Source: Rhodospirillaceae bacterium
Lineage (GTDB): Bacteria; Pseudomonadota; Alphaproteobacteria; Rhodospirillales; UBA2165
Reading direction: 5' to 3'
DNA length: 64,000 nucleotides
Assembly (NCBI GenBank): GCA_947467145.1
Contig: CANIGJ010000014.1
Location: forward strand, 1 to 64,000
The notes under the pieces are model-generated. The model ran no database searches, had not been told where the DNA came from, and saw only the letters and a program-made list of their open reading frames with translations. Positions 31,085-40,033 of the stretch are shown here, in pieces. How positions within the stretch are numbered: position 1 is the stretch's first letter; each line of letters begins with the position of its first letter. The translations under genes and the position numbers were made by a program.

Positions 31085-32335
31085 TCAATTGCGTAACACA
31101 GCCCGGCGGCGTTGCAGGAAACGGCGCGCCGCCGGATCGCTTTCTAAACCAATAGCGATCTCATAGGCCGTATCGGCTTCTACTACATCACCTTTGCGGG
31201 CCAGCAGTTCGGCGCGCGCCGCCCAATAAGGCTGATAGGTAGCCAGGCGCGGATCGCTCGCGACGGCATCCAACACCACCAGCCCCGCCGCAGCACCCCG
31301 ATTTTCCGCGACGGCGATGGCGCGATTGATCTCGATGACGGGCGAGTCATCGAGCCCGGCCAGCGCATCGTACAAGCTTTCGATGGCGGCCCAGTCGGCT
31401 TGCCCGGTTCGGCGGCGCACCACATGCGCCGATTGGATCGCGGCTTCGAGCTGATAGCGCCCGATGACGCCAAGACGGCTGGCGGCGAGCAGATGCATCT
31501 CCGCTTCGTCGATCAGGCCGTTGTTCCACAGCGTCGTGTCCTGCTCGGCGAGCGGAACGTAACTGCCGTCTGCACTGCGGCGCGCTGCCCGGCGGGCATC
31601 GGCATGCAGCATCAAGGATAACAGGCCGAGCGTTTCGGCTTCATCCGGTAGCAACGAGGCGACGAGACGGCCGAGCCAGATGCCTTCCTCGGCCAAGGAC
31701 CGCCCACGGATCTCTGTTCCTGCAGCGTCGGACCAGCCCTCGGCAAATGTCGCATAGATCGCTTCCAACACGGCGTCGAGACGTTTGGCCAGATCGGTGC
31801 GCTCAGGCACGCGGAAAGGAATGCCGGCCTGTTTGATCTTGTTCTTCGCGCGCACCAGGCGCTGGCCCATGGTCGCGGGCGACACGAGAAACGCGGATGC
31901 GATGGCCGCCGCATCGAAGCCGAGCACGGTCTGCAACATCAGTGGCGCACGCATCGCGGCATCGATGGCGGGATGCGCACAGGCGAACATGAGGGCCAGG
32001 CGTTCGTCGGGGATGTCGTTGGCTTGCATGTTGGCGGCCTCCAACTCGTCCGTGATCAGTTTCAGGTGATCGGCCCCGGCGTCGGCACTTTTGCGCCGCC
32101 GCATCGCATCGATCATCTTGCGGCGCGCGACGGTGAGCAGCCAGGCGGCAGGCTTGTCCGGCACGCCGCCTTTCGGCCATTCGGCCAGCGCAGATGCAAA
32201 AGCTTCGCTGAGTGCATCCTCGGCGGCGGCGACGTCGCGCGTACGCGCCGCAAGATAGGCGACAAGTTTGCCGTAGCTGTCGCGCGCGACCTTCTCAGCG
32301 GCCGCGCGCGCGAACTCATCGCCGTCTTGCGTCAT
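31085..32335 (-). CDS. ECF sigma factor, ECF42 type with C-terminal TPR-like domain
   Basis: A 416-residue protein. Sigma2 lies at about residues 10-80 (DVAAAEDALSEAFASALAEWPKGGVPDKPAAWLLTVARRK), and sigma4 at about 115-175 (VSPATMGQRLVRAKNKI). A roughly 230-residue helical extension follows, typical of the ECF42/SigJ-like group (DUF6596, TPR-like). This group lacks a classical anti-sigma factor and is linked to DGPF/YciI proteins, one of which is encoded 15 bases upstream on the same strand. The extension is thought to control activity. Confidence 0.92.
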   Translation of the reverse strand: MTQDGDEFARAAAEKVARDSYGKLVAYLAARTRDVAAAEDALSEAFASALAEWPKGGVPDKPAAWLLTVARRKMIDAMRRRKSADAGADHLKLITDELEAANMQANDIPDERLALMFACAHPAIDAAMRAPLMLQTVLGFDAAAIASAFLVSPATMGQRLVRAKNKIKQAGIPFRVPERTDLAKRLDAVLEAIYATFAEGWSDAAGTEIRGRSLAEEGIWLGRLVASLLPDEAETLGLLSLMLHADARRAARRSADGSYVPLAEQDTTLWNNGLIDEAEMHLLAASRLGVIGRYQLEAAIQSAHVVRRRTGQADWAAIESLYDALAGLDDSPVIEINRAIAVAENRGAAAGLVVLDAVASDPRLATYQPYWAARAELLARKGDVVEADTAYEIAIGLESDPAARRFLQRRRAVLRN

Positions 32336-32350
32336 CGTGCGGATGCGAAC

Positions 32351-32704
32351 TCAGCCCATCATGATGACGGGGCGGACTTCCATGGCGCCATAGGTCGCAC
32401 CCGGGCATTTGGCCGCCCAGGACAGCGCCGCGTCGGCATCCGCCACATCGATGATGTAGTAGCCGGCGAGCTGTTCCTTGGTCTCGGCATAGGGGCCGTC
32501 CAGGACCTTGGTCTTGCCGCCTTCGATACGGACCGTCGTGGCGCTCGTGCTGTCCTTGAGCTGATCGCCGGCCTTCATCACGCCGGCTTTGATCAGCGCC
32601 TGGGTGTAGGCGCCGTAGGCGGCGTGGAGTTCCTTGCCCTCCGGCTTGCCCTGCATGGATTTGTAGGCGTTTTCGTTGCCATAGATCAGCAGCATGTATT
32701 GCAT
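32351..32704 (-). CDS. YciI/DGPF-domain protein, partner of ECF42 sigma factor
   Basis: A 117-residue protein of the YciI-like (DGPF) family with MQYMLLIYGNE at the start and DGPYAETKEQLAGYYIID, the family's naming motif. ATG at 32704 is chosen because GGAG lies just upstream; ATG 32716 is also possible. The ferredoxin-like fold is found beside ECF42 sigma genes in many bacteria and is believed to be a regulon member. The exact reaction is unproven. Confidence 0.9.
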   Translation of the reverse strand: MQYMLLIYGNENAYKSMQGKPEGKELHAAYGAYTQALIKAGVMKAGDQLKDSTSATTVRIEGGKTKVLDGPYAETKEQLAGYYIIDVADADAALSWAAKCPGATYGAMEVRPVIMMG

Positions 32705-32928
32705 GTTCGTCTCCATATTTTCCGGCCGGGCACATCGCACCGCCGATACAATGACGCGCGGCCCCCGTTGATTTCGACAGGGTGCGGGAAAAAAACAGCA
32801 TACTCCCGCTATGGGGCGGATTTGCTACGTTTTTTGGCCGGATTCGACGGTTGGTCTGGCGTAAACTTTTCCACAGGTCTATTTAAAGAGCCTCATAAAC
32901 AACCCCCCAAATGGCGGGAGATAAGAGT

Positions 32929-34809
32929 ATGCCCGAGCTCCGATCCAAAACCTCTACCCACGGCCGCAATATGGCGGGTGCGCGCGGCCTCTGGCGCGCC
33001 ACCGGCATGAAGGACGGCGATTTCGGCAAGCCGATTGTCGCCATCGCGAATTCGTTCACCCAGTTCGTGCCCGGTCACGTGCATCTGCAGAACCTGGGCC
33101 AGCTGGTCGCGCGCGAGGTCGAAAAGGCCGGCGGCGTCGCCAAGGAATTCAACACCATCGCCGTCGATGACGGCATCGCCATGGGCCATGACGGCATGCT
33201 CTATTCGCTGCCGTCGCGCGAGATCATCGCGGACTCCGTCGAATATATGGTGAATGCGCACTGCGCCGACGCCATGGTCTGCATCTCCAACTGCGACAAG
33301 ATCACGCCCGGCATGCTGATGGCCGCCATGCGCCTCAACATCCCCGTCGTGTTCGTCTCGGGCGGGCCGATGGAAGCCGGCAAGATCATCCTGAAGGGCA
33401 AGGAAACCGCGATCGACCTGATCGATGCGATGATCCAAGGCGCCAATCCGGATGTGTCGGACGAACTGGCCGAAGAATACGAACGCTCGGCATGCCCGAC
33501 CTGCGGTTCGTGCTCCGGCATGTTCACCGCCAATTCGATGAACTGTCTGGCTGAGGCCCTGGGCCTTGGCTTGCCGGGCAACGGCTCGGTGCTGGCGACG
33601 CATTCCGATCGCAAAGAGCTGTTCCTCAAGGCGGGGCATCTGATCGTCGATCTGTGCAAACGCTATTATGAAAAGAACGATGCCTCGGTCCTGCCGCGCG
33701 CCGTGGGCATGAAGGGTTTCGAGAATGCGATGACCCTCGATATCGCCATGGGTGGTTCGACCAACACGGTCCTGCATCTGCTCGCCATCGCATCGGAAGG
33801 CGAGATCCCCTTCACCATGAGCGATATCGACCGTCTGTCGCGCAAGGTGCCGAACGTCTGCAAGGTAGCGCCGGCGACGCAGGATTATCACCTGGAAGAC
33901 GTGCACCGCGCGGGGGGCATCATGTCGATCCTGGGCGAGCTGGAAAAAGGCGGCCTGATCGATCGGAACGTGCCGTGCGTGCATTCCGGCACCATCGGCG
34001 CGGCCATTGACGCGTGGGACATCACGCGCACGAACGACGCCAAGGTGCATGAATTCTATCGCGCTGGCCCCGGCGGCGTGCCGACCCAGGAAGCGTTCAG
34101 CCAGTCGCGCCGTTACAAGGACCTCGACCTCGACCGCGAGAACGGCTGTATCCGTTCGGTGAAGAACGCTTATTCGAAAGACGGCGGTCTTGCGGTTCTG
34201 TTCGGCAATATCGCGCTCGAAGGCTGCATCGTGAAGACGGCGGGCGTGGATTCTTCTGTCCTGAAATTCAAAGGCCCGGCGCGCATTTTTGAGAGTCAGG
34301 ACACGGCCTGCACAAGTATCCTTGGTCGCAAGATCAAGAAGGGCGACGTGGTGGTCATCCGCTACGAAGGCCCGAAGGGCGGCCCCGGCATGCAGGAAAT
34401 GCTCTATCCCACGAGTTATCTGAAATCGATGGGCATGGGCAAGGATTGCGCGCTGATCACCGACGGGCGGTTCTCGGGCGGCACGTCCGGGCTGTCCATC
34501 GGGCACGTTTCGCCGGAAGCCGCCGAGGGCGGCGCCATCGGCCTGATCGAGGAAGGCGATATCGTCGAGATCGATATTCCGGGTCGCACGCTCAACATCG
34601 CGGTGTCCGATGCGGAAATGGCCAAACGCCGCGCCGCCATGGACAATCGTGGCGACGAAGCTTGGGCGCCGCGCGAAGTACGCCCGCGCAAGGTCACCAC
34701 GGCGCTGCGGGCTTATGCTGCACTGACGACAAGTGCAGCGCGCGGCGCGGTGCGCGATGTCGTCCAGGTCGAACGCAAGCGTGGACCAAAAGCGCAAGCG
34801 GCCGAATAA
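32929..34809 (+). CDS. ilvD: dihydroxy-acid dehydratase
   Basis: A 626-residue IlvD. It opens [26 protein letters not shown], aligned with the well-known start of the family, and has the iron-sulfur/catalytic motifs NCDKITPGM and [17 protein letters not shown] and the late [15 protein letters not shown]. It dehydrates dihydroxy acids in isoleucine and valine synthesis. ATG at 32929 is set by GGGAGATAAG and by family length; an in-frame ATG at 32911 adds six residues. The 188-base upstream gap holds only promoter-like DNA. Confidence 0.98.
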   Translation: MPELRSKTSTHGRNMAGARGLWRATGMKDGDFGKPIVAIANSFTQFVPGHVHLQNLGQLVAREVEKAGGVAKEFNTIAVDDGIAMGHDGMLYSLPSREIIADSVEYMVNAHCADAMVCISNCDKITPGMLMAAMRLNIPVVFVSGGPMEAGKIILKGKETAIDLIDAMIQGANPDVSDELAEEYERSACPTCGSCSGMFTANSMNCLAEALGLGLPGNGSVLATHSDRKELFLKAGHLIVDLCKRYYEKNDASVLPRAVGMKGFENAMTLDIAMGGSTNTVLHLLAIASEGEIPFTMSDIDRLSRKVPNVCKVAPATQDYHLEDVHRAGGIMSILGELEKGGLIDRNVPCVHSGTIGAAIDAWDITRTNDAKVHEFYRAGPGGVPTQEAFSQSRRYKDLDLDRENGCIRSVKNAYSKDGGLAVLFGNIALEGCIVKTAGVDSSVLKFKGPARIFESQDTACTSILGRKIKKGDVVVIRYEGPKGGPGMQEMLYPTSYLKSMGMGKDCALITDGRFSGGTSGLSIGHVSPEAAEGGAIGLIEEGDIVEIDIPGRTLNIAVSDAEMAKRRAAMDNRGDEAWAPREVRPRKVTTALRAYAALTTSAARGAVRDVVQVERKRGPKAQAAE

Positions 34810-34831
34810 GTTTCGACGTTCGTACAATAAC

Positions 34832-34857
34832 AAGCCCGGCCGAAAGGCCGGGCTTTT
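34832..34857 (+). terminator. rho-independent terminator after ilvD
   Basis: A perfect 10-bp stem AAGCCCGGCC-GAAA-GGCCGGGCTT with a stable GAAA tetraloop, followed by two more T residues. It begins 23 bases after the ilvD stop. Confidence 0.88.
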
Positions 34858-34887
34858 CGCACAAGAAATAGGTTGGGGGAGAGTACC

Positions 34888-35673
34888 ATGGATCTGCAAG
34901 GACGCGCCGCCATTGTGACGGGCTCGGCCACCGGCATCGGCGCGGAAACCGCGAAGCTGCTGGCCGAGATGGGCTGCAATGTCGTGGTCAATTATTCGCG
35001 CAGCAAAACCGAAGCCGAGGAAACGGCGGACGAATGCCGCCTGGCCGGCGCCGATGTCCTGCTGCTCGCGGGCGATGTTTCCAAGGACGAGGATTGCCGC
35101 GCCATGGCCAAGGCGGCGCTCGACAAATGGGGACGGATTGACGTGCTGGTGAACAGCGCGGGCCGTACCAAGGCCGCCACGCCGGGCGATTATGAATCGC
35201 TCAGCGCGCAGGATTTCCACGACGTCTATGCGGTCAATGTGATCGGCGCCTATCAGATGATCCGCGCGGTCGTGCCGACCATGAAGGCGGCGGGCAATGG
35301 GGCGATCGTCAGCGTGTCGGCTTTGGCGGCGCTGACGGGCGAGGGCAGCTCCATCGCCTATGCGGCATCGAAGGGGGCGCTCAATTCCATGACGATTTCC
35401 TTCGCGCGCCAGCTGGCGCCGCATATCCGGGTCAATGCGGTGTGCCCGGGCTTCGTCGCCACGCGCTGGATGAAGAACCTGCTGGGCGAGGAAAAATTCA
35501 ACGAGCGCATTCGCGGCATGGCTGAGACGACGCCGGTCGGGAAGACCGCCTTCGCCGAGGATATCGCCGAGATCGTGCTGTGGTACATCGCCGGGCCGGA
35601 CCTGATCACCGGCGAGGTCGTGCCGGTCGATTACGGCACGCGCTTCGGGATGCGAACGCCGGCTCCGAAATAG
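34888..35673 (+). CDS. SDR-family NAD(P)-dependent oxidoreductase
   Basis: A 261-residue short-chain dehydrogenase. The cofactor loop is VTGSATGIGAET near residue 10, and NSAG appears near residue 92. The catalytic Ser-Tyr-Lys set is seen in IVSVSALAALTGEGSSIAYAASKGAL, with the PG motif in VCPGFVATRW. It resembles FabG-like reductases. ATG at 34888 follows GGGGGAGAG. It starts an operon with a fumarylacetoacetate-hydrolase-like gene (10 bases later) and a solute-binding protein gene. Confidence 0.92.
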   Translation: MDLQGRAAIVTGSATGIGAETAKLLAEMGCNVVVNYSRSKTEAEETADECRLAGADVLLLAGDVSKDEDCRAMAKAALDKWGRIDVLVNSAGRTKAATPGDYESLSAQDFHDVYAVNVIGAYQMIRAVVPTMKAAGNGAIVSVSALAALTGEGSSIAYAASKGALNSMTISFARQLAPHIRVNAVCPGFVATRWMKNLLGEEKFNERIRGMAETTPVGKTAFAEDIAEIVLWYIAGPDLITGEVVPVDYGTRFGMRTPAPK

Positions 35674-35683
35674 GGGGCGTTAT

Positions 35684-36646
35684 ATGTCTGAAATCCGTTT
35701 TGGTGTCGGCACCGCACGCACCGCGCAAGGGCCGAGCGTGGTCGTCGTTGTCGAGGACCGCGCCCTGCGGCTCAGCGAGATCGTCGCGCGGCATGGTTCG
35801 CCCGGTGCTGTAGCATCGAACAAAGTCAGCGATGTGCTGGCTGATTGGGCGCGATGGCATGAATGGCTGCGTGGGCTTGATCTGAAATCCGATGAAGGTT
35901 GGACGACGCTCGATAGCGTGCAGTTTCACGCCCCTGTGCCGGAGCCCTGGAACGTCTTCCAGACCTATCACAACTTCACCCGTCCCAGCCGCGTCACCGG
36001 CAAGCACGATCCGTCGAAAGAAGAACGCGTGCTGCCCGATATTTTCTTCGGGTCGCGCTCGGCACTCGCCGGTTACGGCGACACCGTCATGCGCGAACAT
36101 GGCGGCACGCAGTTCGATTTCGAGGTCGAGATCACGGCCGTGATCGGCGCGCGGGCTCATCGCGTGCCGGCGGCGAAATGGCGTGATCACGTGGCGGGGT
36201 TTGTGATCGCAAACGATTACACCATGCATCATTCGTGGTGGCGGCCGATCCGGCGCAAATCGCCGATCAACGACAATATCCGCATGAAGAACTTCCCGGG
36301 CTATACCCCGGTCAGCCGCGCGATTATCCCGTGCGATCTGGTCGGCGATCCGCACGATCTGGCGGTCAAATGTGCCGTCGATGGCAAGCTGCGTCAGGAT
36401 ACCCGCACCAATAAGATGCTGTGGCATATCGGCGAACTGGTCGAATACTTGTCGCACATCATGCCGCTTGAACCCGGCGATATGATCATGGCGGGTTCGC
36501 CCGAAGAATTGCCGCTGCCCGAGGGCGAAAAGAAGGGTCTGCTACCCGGCCAGACCGTGATCGCCGAGATCGAGAATATCGGCACCTTGAAGAACATCAT
36601 CGGCGAACAGGCCGAGCGCCAGCCGAACGAGGGGACCTACGAATGA
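35684..36646 (+). CDS. fumarylacetoacetate hydrolase family protein
   Basis: A 320-residue FAH-fold protein. The metal site is seen in TQFDFEVEITAVIG (acidic pair) and the later DYTMHHSW region. GDMIMAGSPEELPL and PGQTVIAEIENIGTL form the conserved C-terminal sheet. Family members hydrolyse or decarboxylate beta-diketo and 2-oxo acids in aromatic and sugar-acid breakdown. Good spacing to GGGGGCG supports ATG 35684. Its stop overlaps the next start (ATGA). Confidence 0.9.
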   Translation: MSEIRFGVGTARTAQGPSVVVVVEDRALRLSEIVARHGSPGAVASNKVSDVLADWARWHEWLRGLDLKSDEGWTTLDSVQFHAPVPEPWNVFQTYHNFTRPSRVTGKHDPSKEERVLPDIFFGSRSALAGYGDTVMREHGGTQFDFEVEITAVIGARAHRVPAAKWRDHVAGFVIANDYTMHHSWWRPIRRKSPINDNIRMKNFPGYTPVSRAIIPCDLVGDPHDLAVKCAVDGKLRQDTRTNKMLWHIGELVEYLSHIMPLEPGDMIMAGSPEELPLPEGEKKGLLPGQTVIAEIENIGTLKNIIGEQAERQPNEGTYE

Positions 36647-38166
36647 AATCCGCTTACCGCATCGCCGTTGCCGCCGGATTCGCCGCGCTGCTCGCCACGC
36701 CCGCTTTGGCGCAGAAATCGAAAGATACCCTGCGCCTACCGATCGAAGATCCGTTCAGCTCGTTCGATTCCTATCTCTATCCGAACGACGAGGTCGGCGA
36801 TTTCGTCCGCAACATGTATTCCAACCTGATTGCGTATGACGAGCATACCGGCAAATACGTGCCCGATCTCGCCAAGGCGTGGCGCCGCATCGATCCGACG
36901 ACTTTGGAATTCGATCTGCGCGAAGACGTCACCTTCCACAGCGGCAACAAGTTCACGTCGGACGACGTGAAATATATGTTCGATTACCTGAAGGATCCGG
37001 CGTCGAAAATCCGCTTTCCCCAACGCTACACCTGGGTGAAAGAGGTGGAGATACTGGGGCCCTACAAGTTGCGCATCGTCACCAACGGCGTTTACGCGAC
37101 CGACATGTCCACCATCGCCTATCGCATCTTCCAATACGATTCTAAGATTCATAAGCAGAATCCGGAGAATTTCGGGCGCGTGTCGGCATCGGGCAGCGGG
37201 CCGTTCAAGATGGTCTCGCTCGATCGCAATGCCGGCAATGTCGTCGAACGTTTCGATGGTTTTTTCGGCTCGCCCTATCGTCGCGCACCCATCAAGCGCA
37301 TCCACGCCATTCCGATGGCCGACGAGCAGACCCAGATCGCCCAGCTTCTGACCGGCGGGCTCGATGTGCTGCGCAACGTGACCGGCGATAACGCGCGTGA
37401 ACTGGCGGGTAAGCCCAACATCAAGATCACGGCGGCCGGCAGCAAACAGCTGATCTATATCCTGCTCGACGCGCAGGGCCGCTCCGCCAACAAGGTCTTC
37501 ACCGACGAGCGCGTGCGCAAGGCCTTCACGATGGCGATCGATCGCGCGATGATCATCAAGACCTTCGTTGCGGGCGGTGAATTGGCCGAGCAGCCAGCCG
37601 GCATCTGCTTCAAATCGACCGTGGCCTGCGCGCCGACGACCCAGCCGATAGCGTACGATCCGGCAGCGGCAAAGAAGCTGCTGGCCGAGGCGGGCCATCC
37701 GGACGGCGTCGATATCACCTTGAGCGTCTATAATCCCATCAACGATATCGCCATCGCGCTGTCGGGCGAATTGCGCAAGGTCGGCTTCCGCGCTTCGGTC
37801 GAGCCGCTGCCGACCAGCGTCTATGTCAAGAAGCGCGACGATGGCGGTATGACGGCCTTCATGGCGACCTATCCGACGGGCGCGCAGCCGACGCTCGACA
37901 ACCTGCTGGATCTGTTCTTCGTCGGCAATCGCGATTACTGGAAAGATCCGGTGATCGCCGAGGCGATGAAGGAAGGTGCCATGGTTCAAGACGAAGTCGC
38001 GCGCGGCAAGATCTACGCCCGGGCGCTGGATCAGGTGAACCAGAAGGCCTACATCTATCCGTTCTCGGAGTTGCCGATTGTCTACGCGCATACCTCGGAG
38101 GTTCGGATCGAGGCCAATCCGCTGACCACGGGCGAGCGCCGCATCGGCGACTACTTCTGGAATTAA
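36643..38166 (+). CDS. ABC transporter solute-binding protein, family 5 (dipeptide/nickel type), orphan
   Basis: A 507-residue periplasmic binding protein with a Sec signal (MKSAYRIAVAAGFAALLATPALA) and the family-5 core: PDLAKAWRRIDPTTLEFDLREDVTFHSGNKFTSDDVKY near residues 70-110, and later VRKAFTMAIDRAMII. It binds a peptide, glycan or other solute for an ABC importer. No permease or ATPase gene is beside it, so it must share a transporter or have become a receptor. It is the third gene of the SDR-FAH operon, whose genes suggest an organic acid or sugar-derived substrate. Confidence 0.92.
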   Translation: MKSAYRIAVAAGFAALLATPALAQKSKDTLRLPIEDPFSSFDSYLYPNDEVGDFVRNMYSNLIAYDEHTGKYVPDLAKAWRRIDPTTLEFDLREDVTFHSGNKFTSDDVKYMFDYLKDPASKIRFPQRYTWVKEVEILGPYKLRIVTNGVYATDMSTIAYRIFQYDSKIHKQNPENFGRVSASGSGPFKMVSLDRNAGNVVERFDGFFGSPYRRAPIKRIHAIPMADEQTQIAQLLTGGLDVLRNVTGDNARELAGKPNIKITAAGSKQLIYILLDAQGRSANKVFTDERVRKAFTMAIDRAMIIKTFVAGGELAEQPAGICFKSTVACAPTTQPIAYDPAAAKKLLAEAGHPDGVDITLSVYNPINDIAIALSGELRKVGFRASVEPLPTSVYVKKRDDGGMTAFMATYPTGAQPTLDNLLDLFFVGNRDYWKDPVIAEAMKEGAMVQDEVARGKIYARALDQVNQKAYIYPFSELPIVYAHTSEVRIEANPLTTGERRIGDYFWN

Positions 38167-38176
38167 TCCGGACATA

Positions 38177-38205
38177 AAAATGGCCGGTCTGGGACCGGCC
38201 ATTTT
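38177..38205. terminator. bidirectional terminator between convergent operons
   Basis: AAAATGGCCGGTC and its complement GACCGGCCATTTT form a 13-bp stem around a 3-base loop. A-runs and T-runs on both sides serve both strands. It lies between the solute-binding protein gene and the 3' end of the anti-sigma gene. Confidence 0.9.
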
Positions 38206-38228
38206 CATATCTACTTTGATTTATTTTT

Positions 38229-39011
38229 TTACGTCGAAGCGCGCGCTTCGATGGCCTGAGAGATCGTCTTCTTGATGATCTTCAGCTCGTTTTCCTTCAT
38301 CTCGCCGGCCAGCGCGTAGTCGAGGGCGCGGTCGCTCCAATAGATCGCGGTCTTATGCTGCTGCGCGAGCGTCTTGAAGCTGGTGCCCAGCACGCCCGAA
38401 CTGCGACGCACATACAGGGTCACGCGTCCGCCGCTGTCGTTCTCATACATCAGCAGCGCCGCCGGTTCGCCCCGGTCGTTGACCAGGCGTCCGCCGATCA
38501 ATTCGAATCCCGCCGGGGTCAAATCCGGTGTACGGATGGGTTGGCCGAGTCGATCCGACAACCAGGTGACGTAATCGGTCTCGTCGTTGGCGCTGATCTC
38601 GACCGGGCGGGCCCCTTCGTAGGCATAGACCGCATAGGCATTGATCGCGCGGTTGACGAACTGGTTGCTTGGGTCGGCCTGTAACTGACCGACATTGTTG
38701 CCCCAGAAACCGCCGGCGCCGCCGATGGCCAGCAGCATCACGCCCGCGGCGATCTGGCGCCAGCCAGGAAGCCAGCGACGTACGCCGGAGTCGGCGAGGG
38801 CTTCACGCACGCCCGGCGGCAAGGGCATATCCTTGGGTAGGTCGTACAGCATGTGGAGCTGCAGGCGCTGGAGCTTGTAAGCATGGACCCGCGCCGCATC
38901 CAGTGGATGGTCGGCCAGCCAGATTTCGATCTGCGCCAACTCCTGGGCATCGAGTTCGCCATCGACGTAGGCGTTGATGTCCATATCGGACAGATGTTCG
39001 GCTTCGGTCAT
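38229..39011 (-). CDS. transmembrane anti-sigma factor
   Basis: A 260-residue protein with one membrane helix (about residues 86-103, IAAGVMLLAIGGAGGFWG). The cytoplasmic N-terminus has the zinc-less anti-sigma pattern (SDMDINAYVDGELDAQELAQIEIWLADHP), as in RsiW/FecR-neighbour types. The periplasmic part (about 105-260) contains PAGFELIGGRLV and GVTLYVRRS-like beta strands that may sense a signal. Its ATG overlaps the sigma gene stop (ATGA), so the two are translationally coupled and likely made in fixed ratio. It should hold the sigma factor at the membrane until a periplasmic stress releases it. Confidence 0.9.
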   Translation of the reverse strand: MTEAEHLSDMDINAYVDGELDAQELAQIEIWLADHPLDAARVHAYKLQRLQLHMLYDLPKDMPLPPGVREALADSGVRRWLPGWRQIAAGVMLLAIGGAGGFWGNNVGQLQADPSNQFVNRAINAYAVYAYEGARPVEISANDETDYVTWLSDRLGQPIRTPDLTPAGFELIGGRLVNDRGEPAALLMYENDSGGRVTLYVRRSSGVLGTSFKTLAQQHKTAIYWSDRALDYALAGEMKENELKIIKKTISQAIEARAST

Positions 39012-39517
39012 GTTACGCTCCTCAACTGGGGTCGGCTTTGCCCTTCAACGGCCTTGCGCAGACGTTCGCGGGCGCGGGCAAGGCGAGACATCACCGTGCC
39101 GACCGGAATACCGAGAGCGGTCGCCGTGTCCTGGTAGGACATGTCCTCCAGACTGATCATCAGCAGGACCTGGCGTTGTTCCTCGGGTAGCTCGGCCATG
39201 GCGCGATCGAGATCGCGCAGCGCCAGGCGCTGGGTCGCATCGTCAACGGCGGCGATGCGGTTTTCGATCTCCTCGCTGATCTGCGTCGGCGCGGCGCGGC
39301 GGGACGACTTACGTAAATTCTGGCGATGCAGGTTGTGCATCACGGTGAAAAGCCAGGCGCGCATGTTGGTGCCGGCCTGGAACAGGTTGAGGCGGGACAG
39401 GGCACGGGTTGTCGTGTCCTGAACGAGGTCGTTCGCCTGATCCGCATCGCGCGTCAAGGAGCGCGCGTAACGCATGAGATGCGGCAGTTCGGCGACGAGA
39501 GCTGTGCGTTTGTCCAT
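39008..39517 (-). CDS. ECF-type RNA polymerase sigma factor
   Basis: A 169-residue sigma factor. Region 2 includes DQANDLVQDTTTRALSRLNLF and MRAWLFTVMHNLHRQ (about residues 24-70), and region 4 includes LPEEQRQVLLMISLEDMSYQDTATALGIPVGTVMSRLARARERL (about 113-155). It directs RNA polymerase to stress promoters and is paired with the downstream anti-sigma gene. No strong ribosome site is visible before ATG 39517. A 13-bp hairpin ends about 24 bases before that codon, so translation may depend on RNA structure. Confidence 0.93.
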   Translation of the reverse strand: MDKRTALVAELPHLMRYARSLTRDADQANDLVQDTTTRALSRLNLFQAGTNMRAWLFTVMHNLHRQNLRKSSRRAAPTQISEEIENRIAAVDDATQRLALRDLDRAMAELPEEQRQVLLMISLEDMSYQDTATALGIPVGTVMSRLARARERLRKAVEGQSRPQLRSVT

Positions 39518-39541
39518 CTGTTTTTGTGTCCGATTGCGAGG

Positions 39542-39580
39542 AGGCGTTTCCCGGTTTTTCAGGGGGGCCGGGAAACGCCT
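39542..39580 (-). other. 13-bp intercistronic hairpin between secreted-peptide gene and sigma gene
   Basis: AGGCGTTTCCCGG (39542-39554) and its exact complement CCGGGAAACGCCT (39568-39580) flank a 13-base loop. On the minus strand, in the direction of transcription, it follows the small secreted protein gene and precedes the sigma gene start by 24 bases. No T-run follows, so it may be a weak terminator, a processing site or a structure that lowers sigma translation. Confidence 0.75.
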
Positions 39581-39607
39581 ACCGTCGTTATCTTATCACT
39601 TGTTCCG

Positions 39608-39907
39608 TTATTTCTTCACGGGCGCTTCGACTTTGGCTTTCGCGTCGGCTTTGGCGTCGATCTTCGCGCCGTTGGCCTTCACGTCGGTCTTCGCTTTCGC
39701 GTGTTCAGCGACCTTACCCTTTTCCTCAACCTTCGTTGCCTTCGATTCGACACTGACGTTGGTGGCGGGCGCCTTGGATTTCTCCATGGTCGCGCCAGCC
39801 TGGGCCTTCTGTTCGATCTTGGGCGCGGTCGCCGAGGTTTCGGCGAACGCTGCGGTACCGGAGGCCAACAAAACCGCGCTAACGGCAGCAGCCAACAGGG
39901 TCTTCAT
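39608..39907 (-). CDS. small secreted Ala/Lys/Glu-rich protein
   Basis: A 99-residue protein with a clear Sec signal (MKTLLAAAVSAVLLASGTAAFAE). The mature part of about 75 residues is made almost entirely of Ala, Lys, Glu, Val and Thr, with units such as KAKTDVKANGAKIDAKADAKAKVEA, and lacks cysteine and aromatic residues. It is predicted to be disordered or helical in the periplasm. I recognise no family. It lies upstream of the ECF sigma and anti-sigma genes on the same strand and could be a target or a signal component of that system. GAAGGAAATTTCACCC gives a ribosome site. Confidence 0.75.
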   Translation of the reverse strand: MKTLLAAAVSAVLLASGTAAFAETSATAPKIEQKAQAGATMEKSKAPATNVSVESKATKVEEKGKVAEHAKAKTDVKANGAKIDAKADAKAKVEAPVKK

Positions 39908-40033
39908 GGGTGAAATTTCCTTCGTTTTGACACGCTTGGACCGAAATGGCCGGCGTTCACTAAACCAATGCCGATAGGGCCTGGTTATTCCGTGTCATCG
40001 AAAAGAAGGGAAATGGCCGAAAACCGAGGTTTT

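Noticed and set aside
32893-35424. 843-codon open frame antisense to ilvD and the SDR gene
   Set aside because: It lies opposite clear genes with family motifs, runs across the ilvD terminator, and its product is His/Arg/Asp-rich, as expected of a GC-rich antisense shadow.
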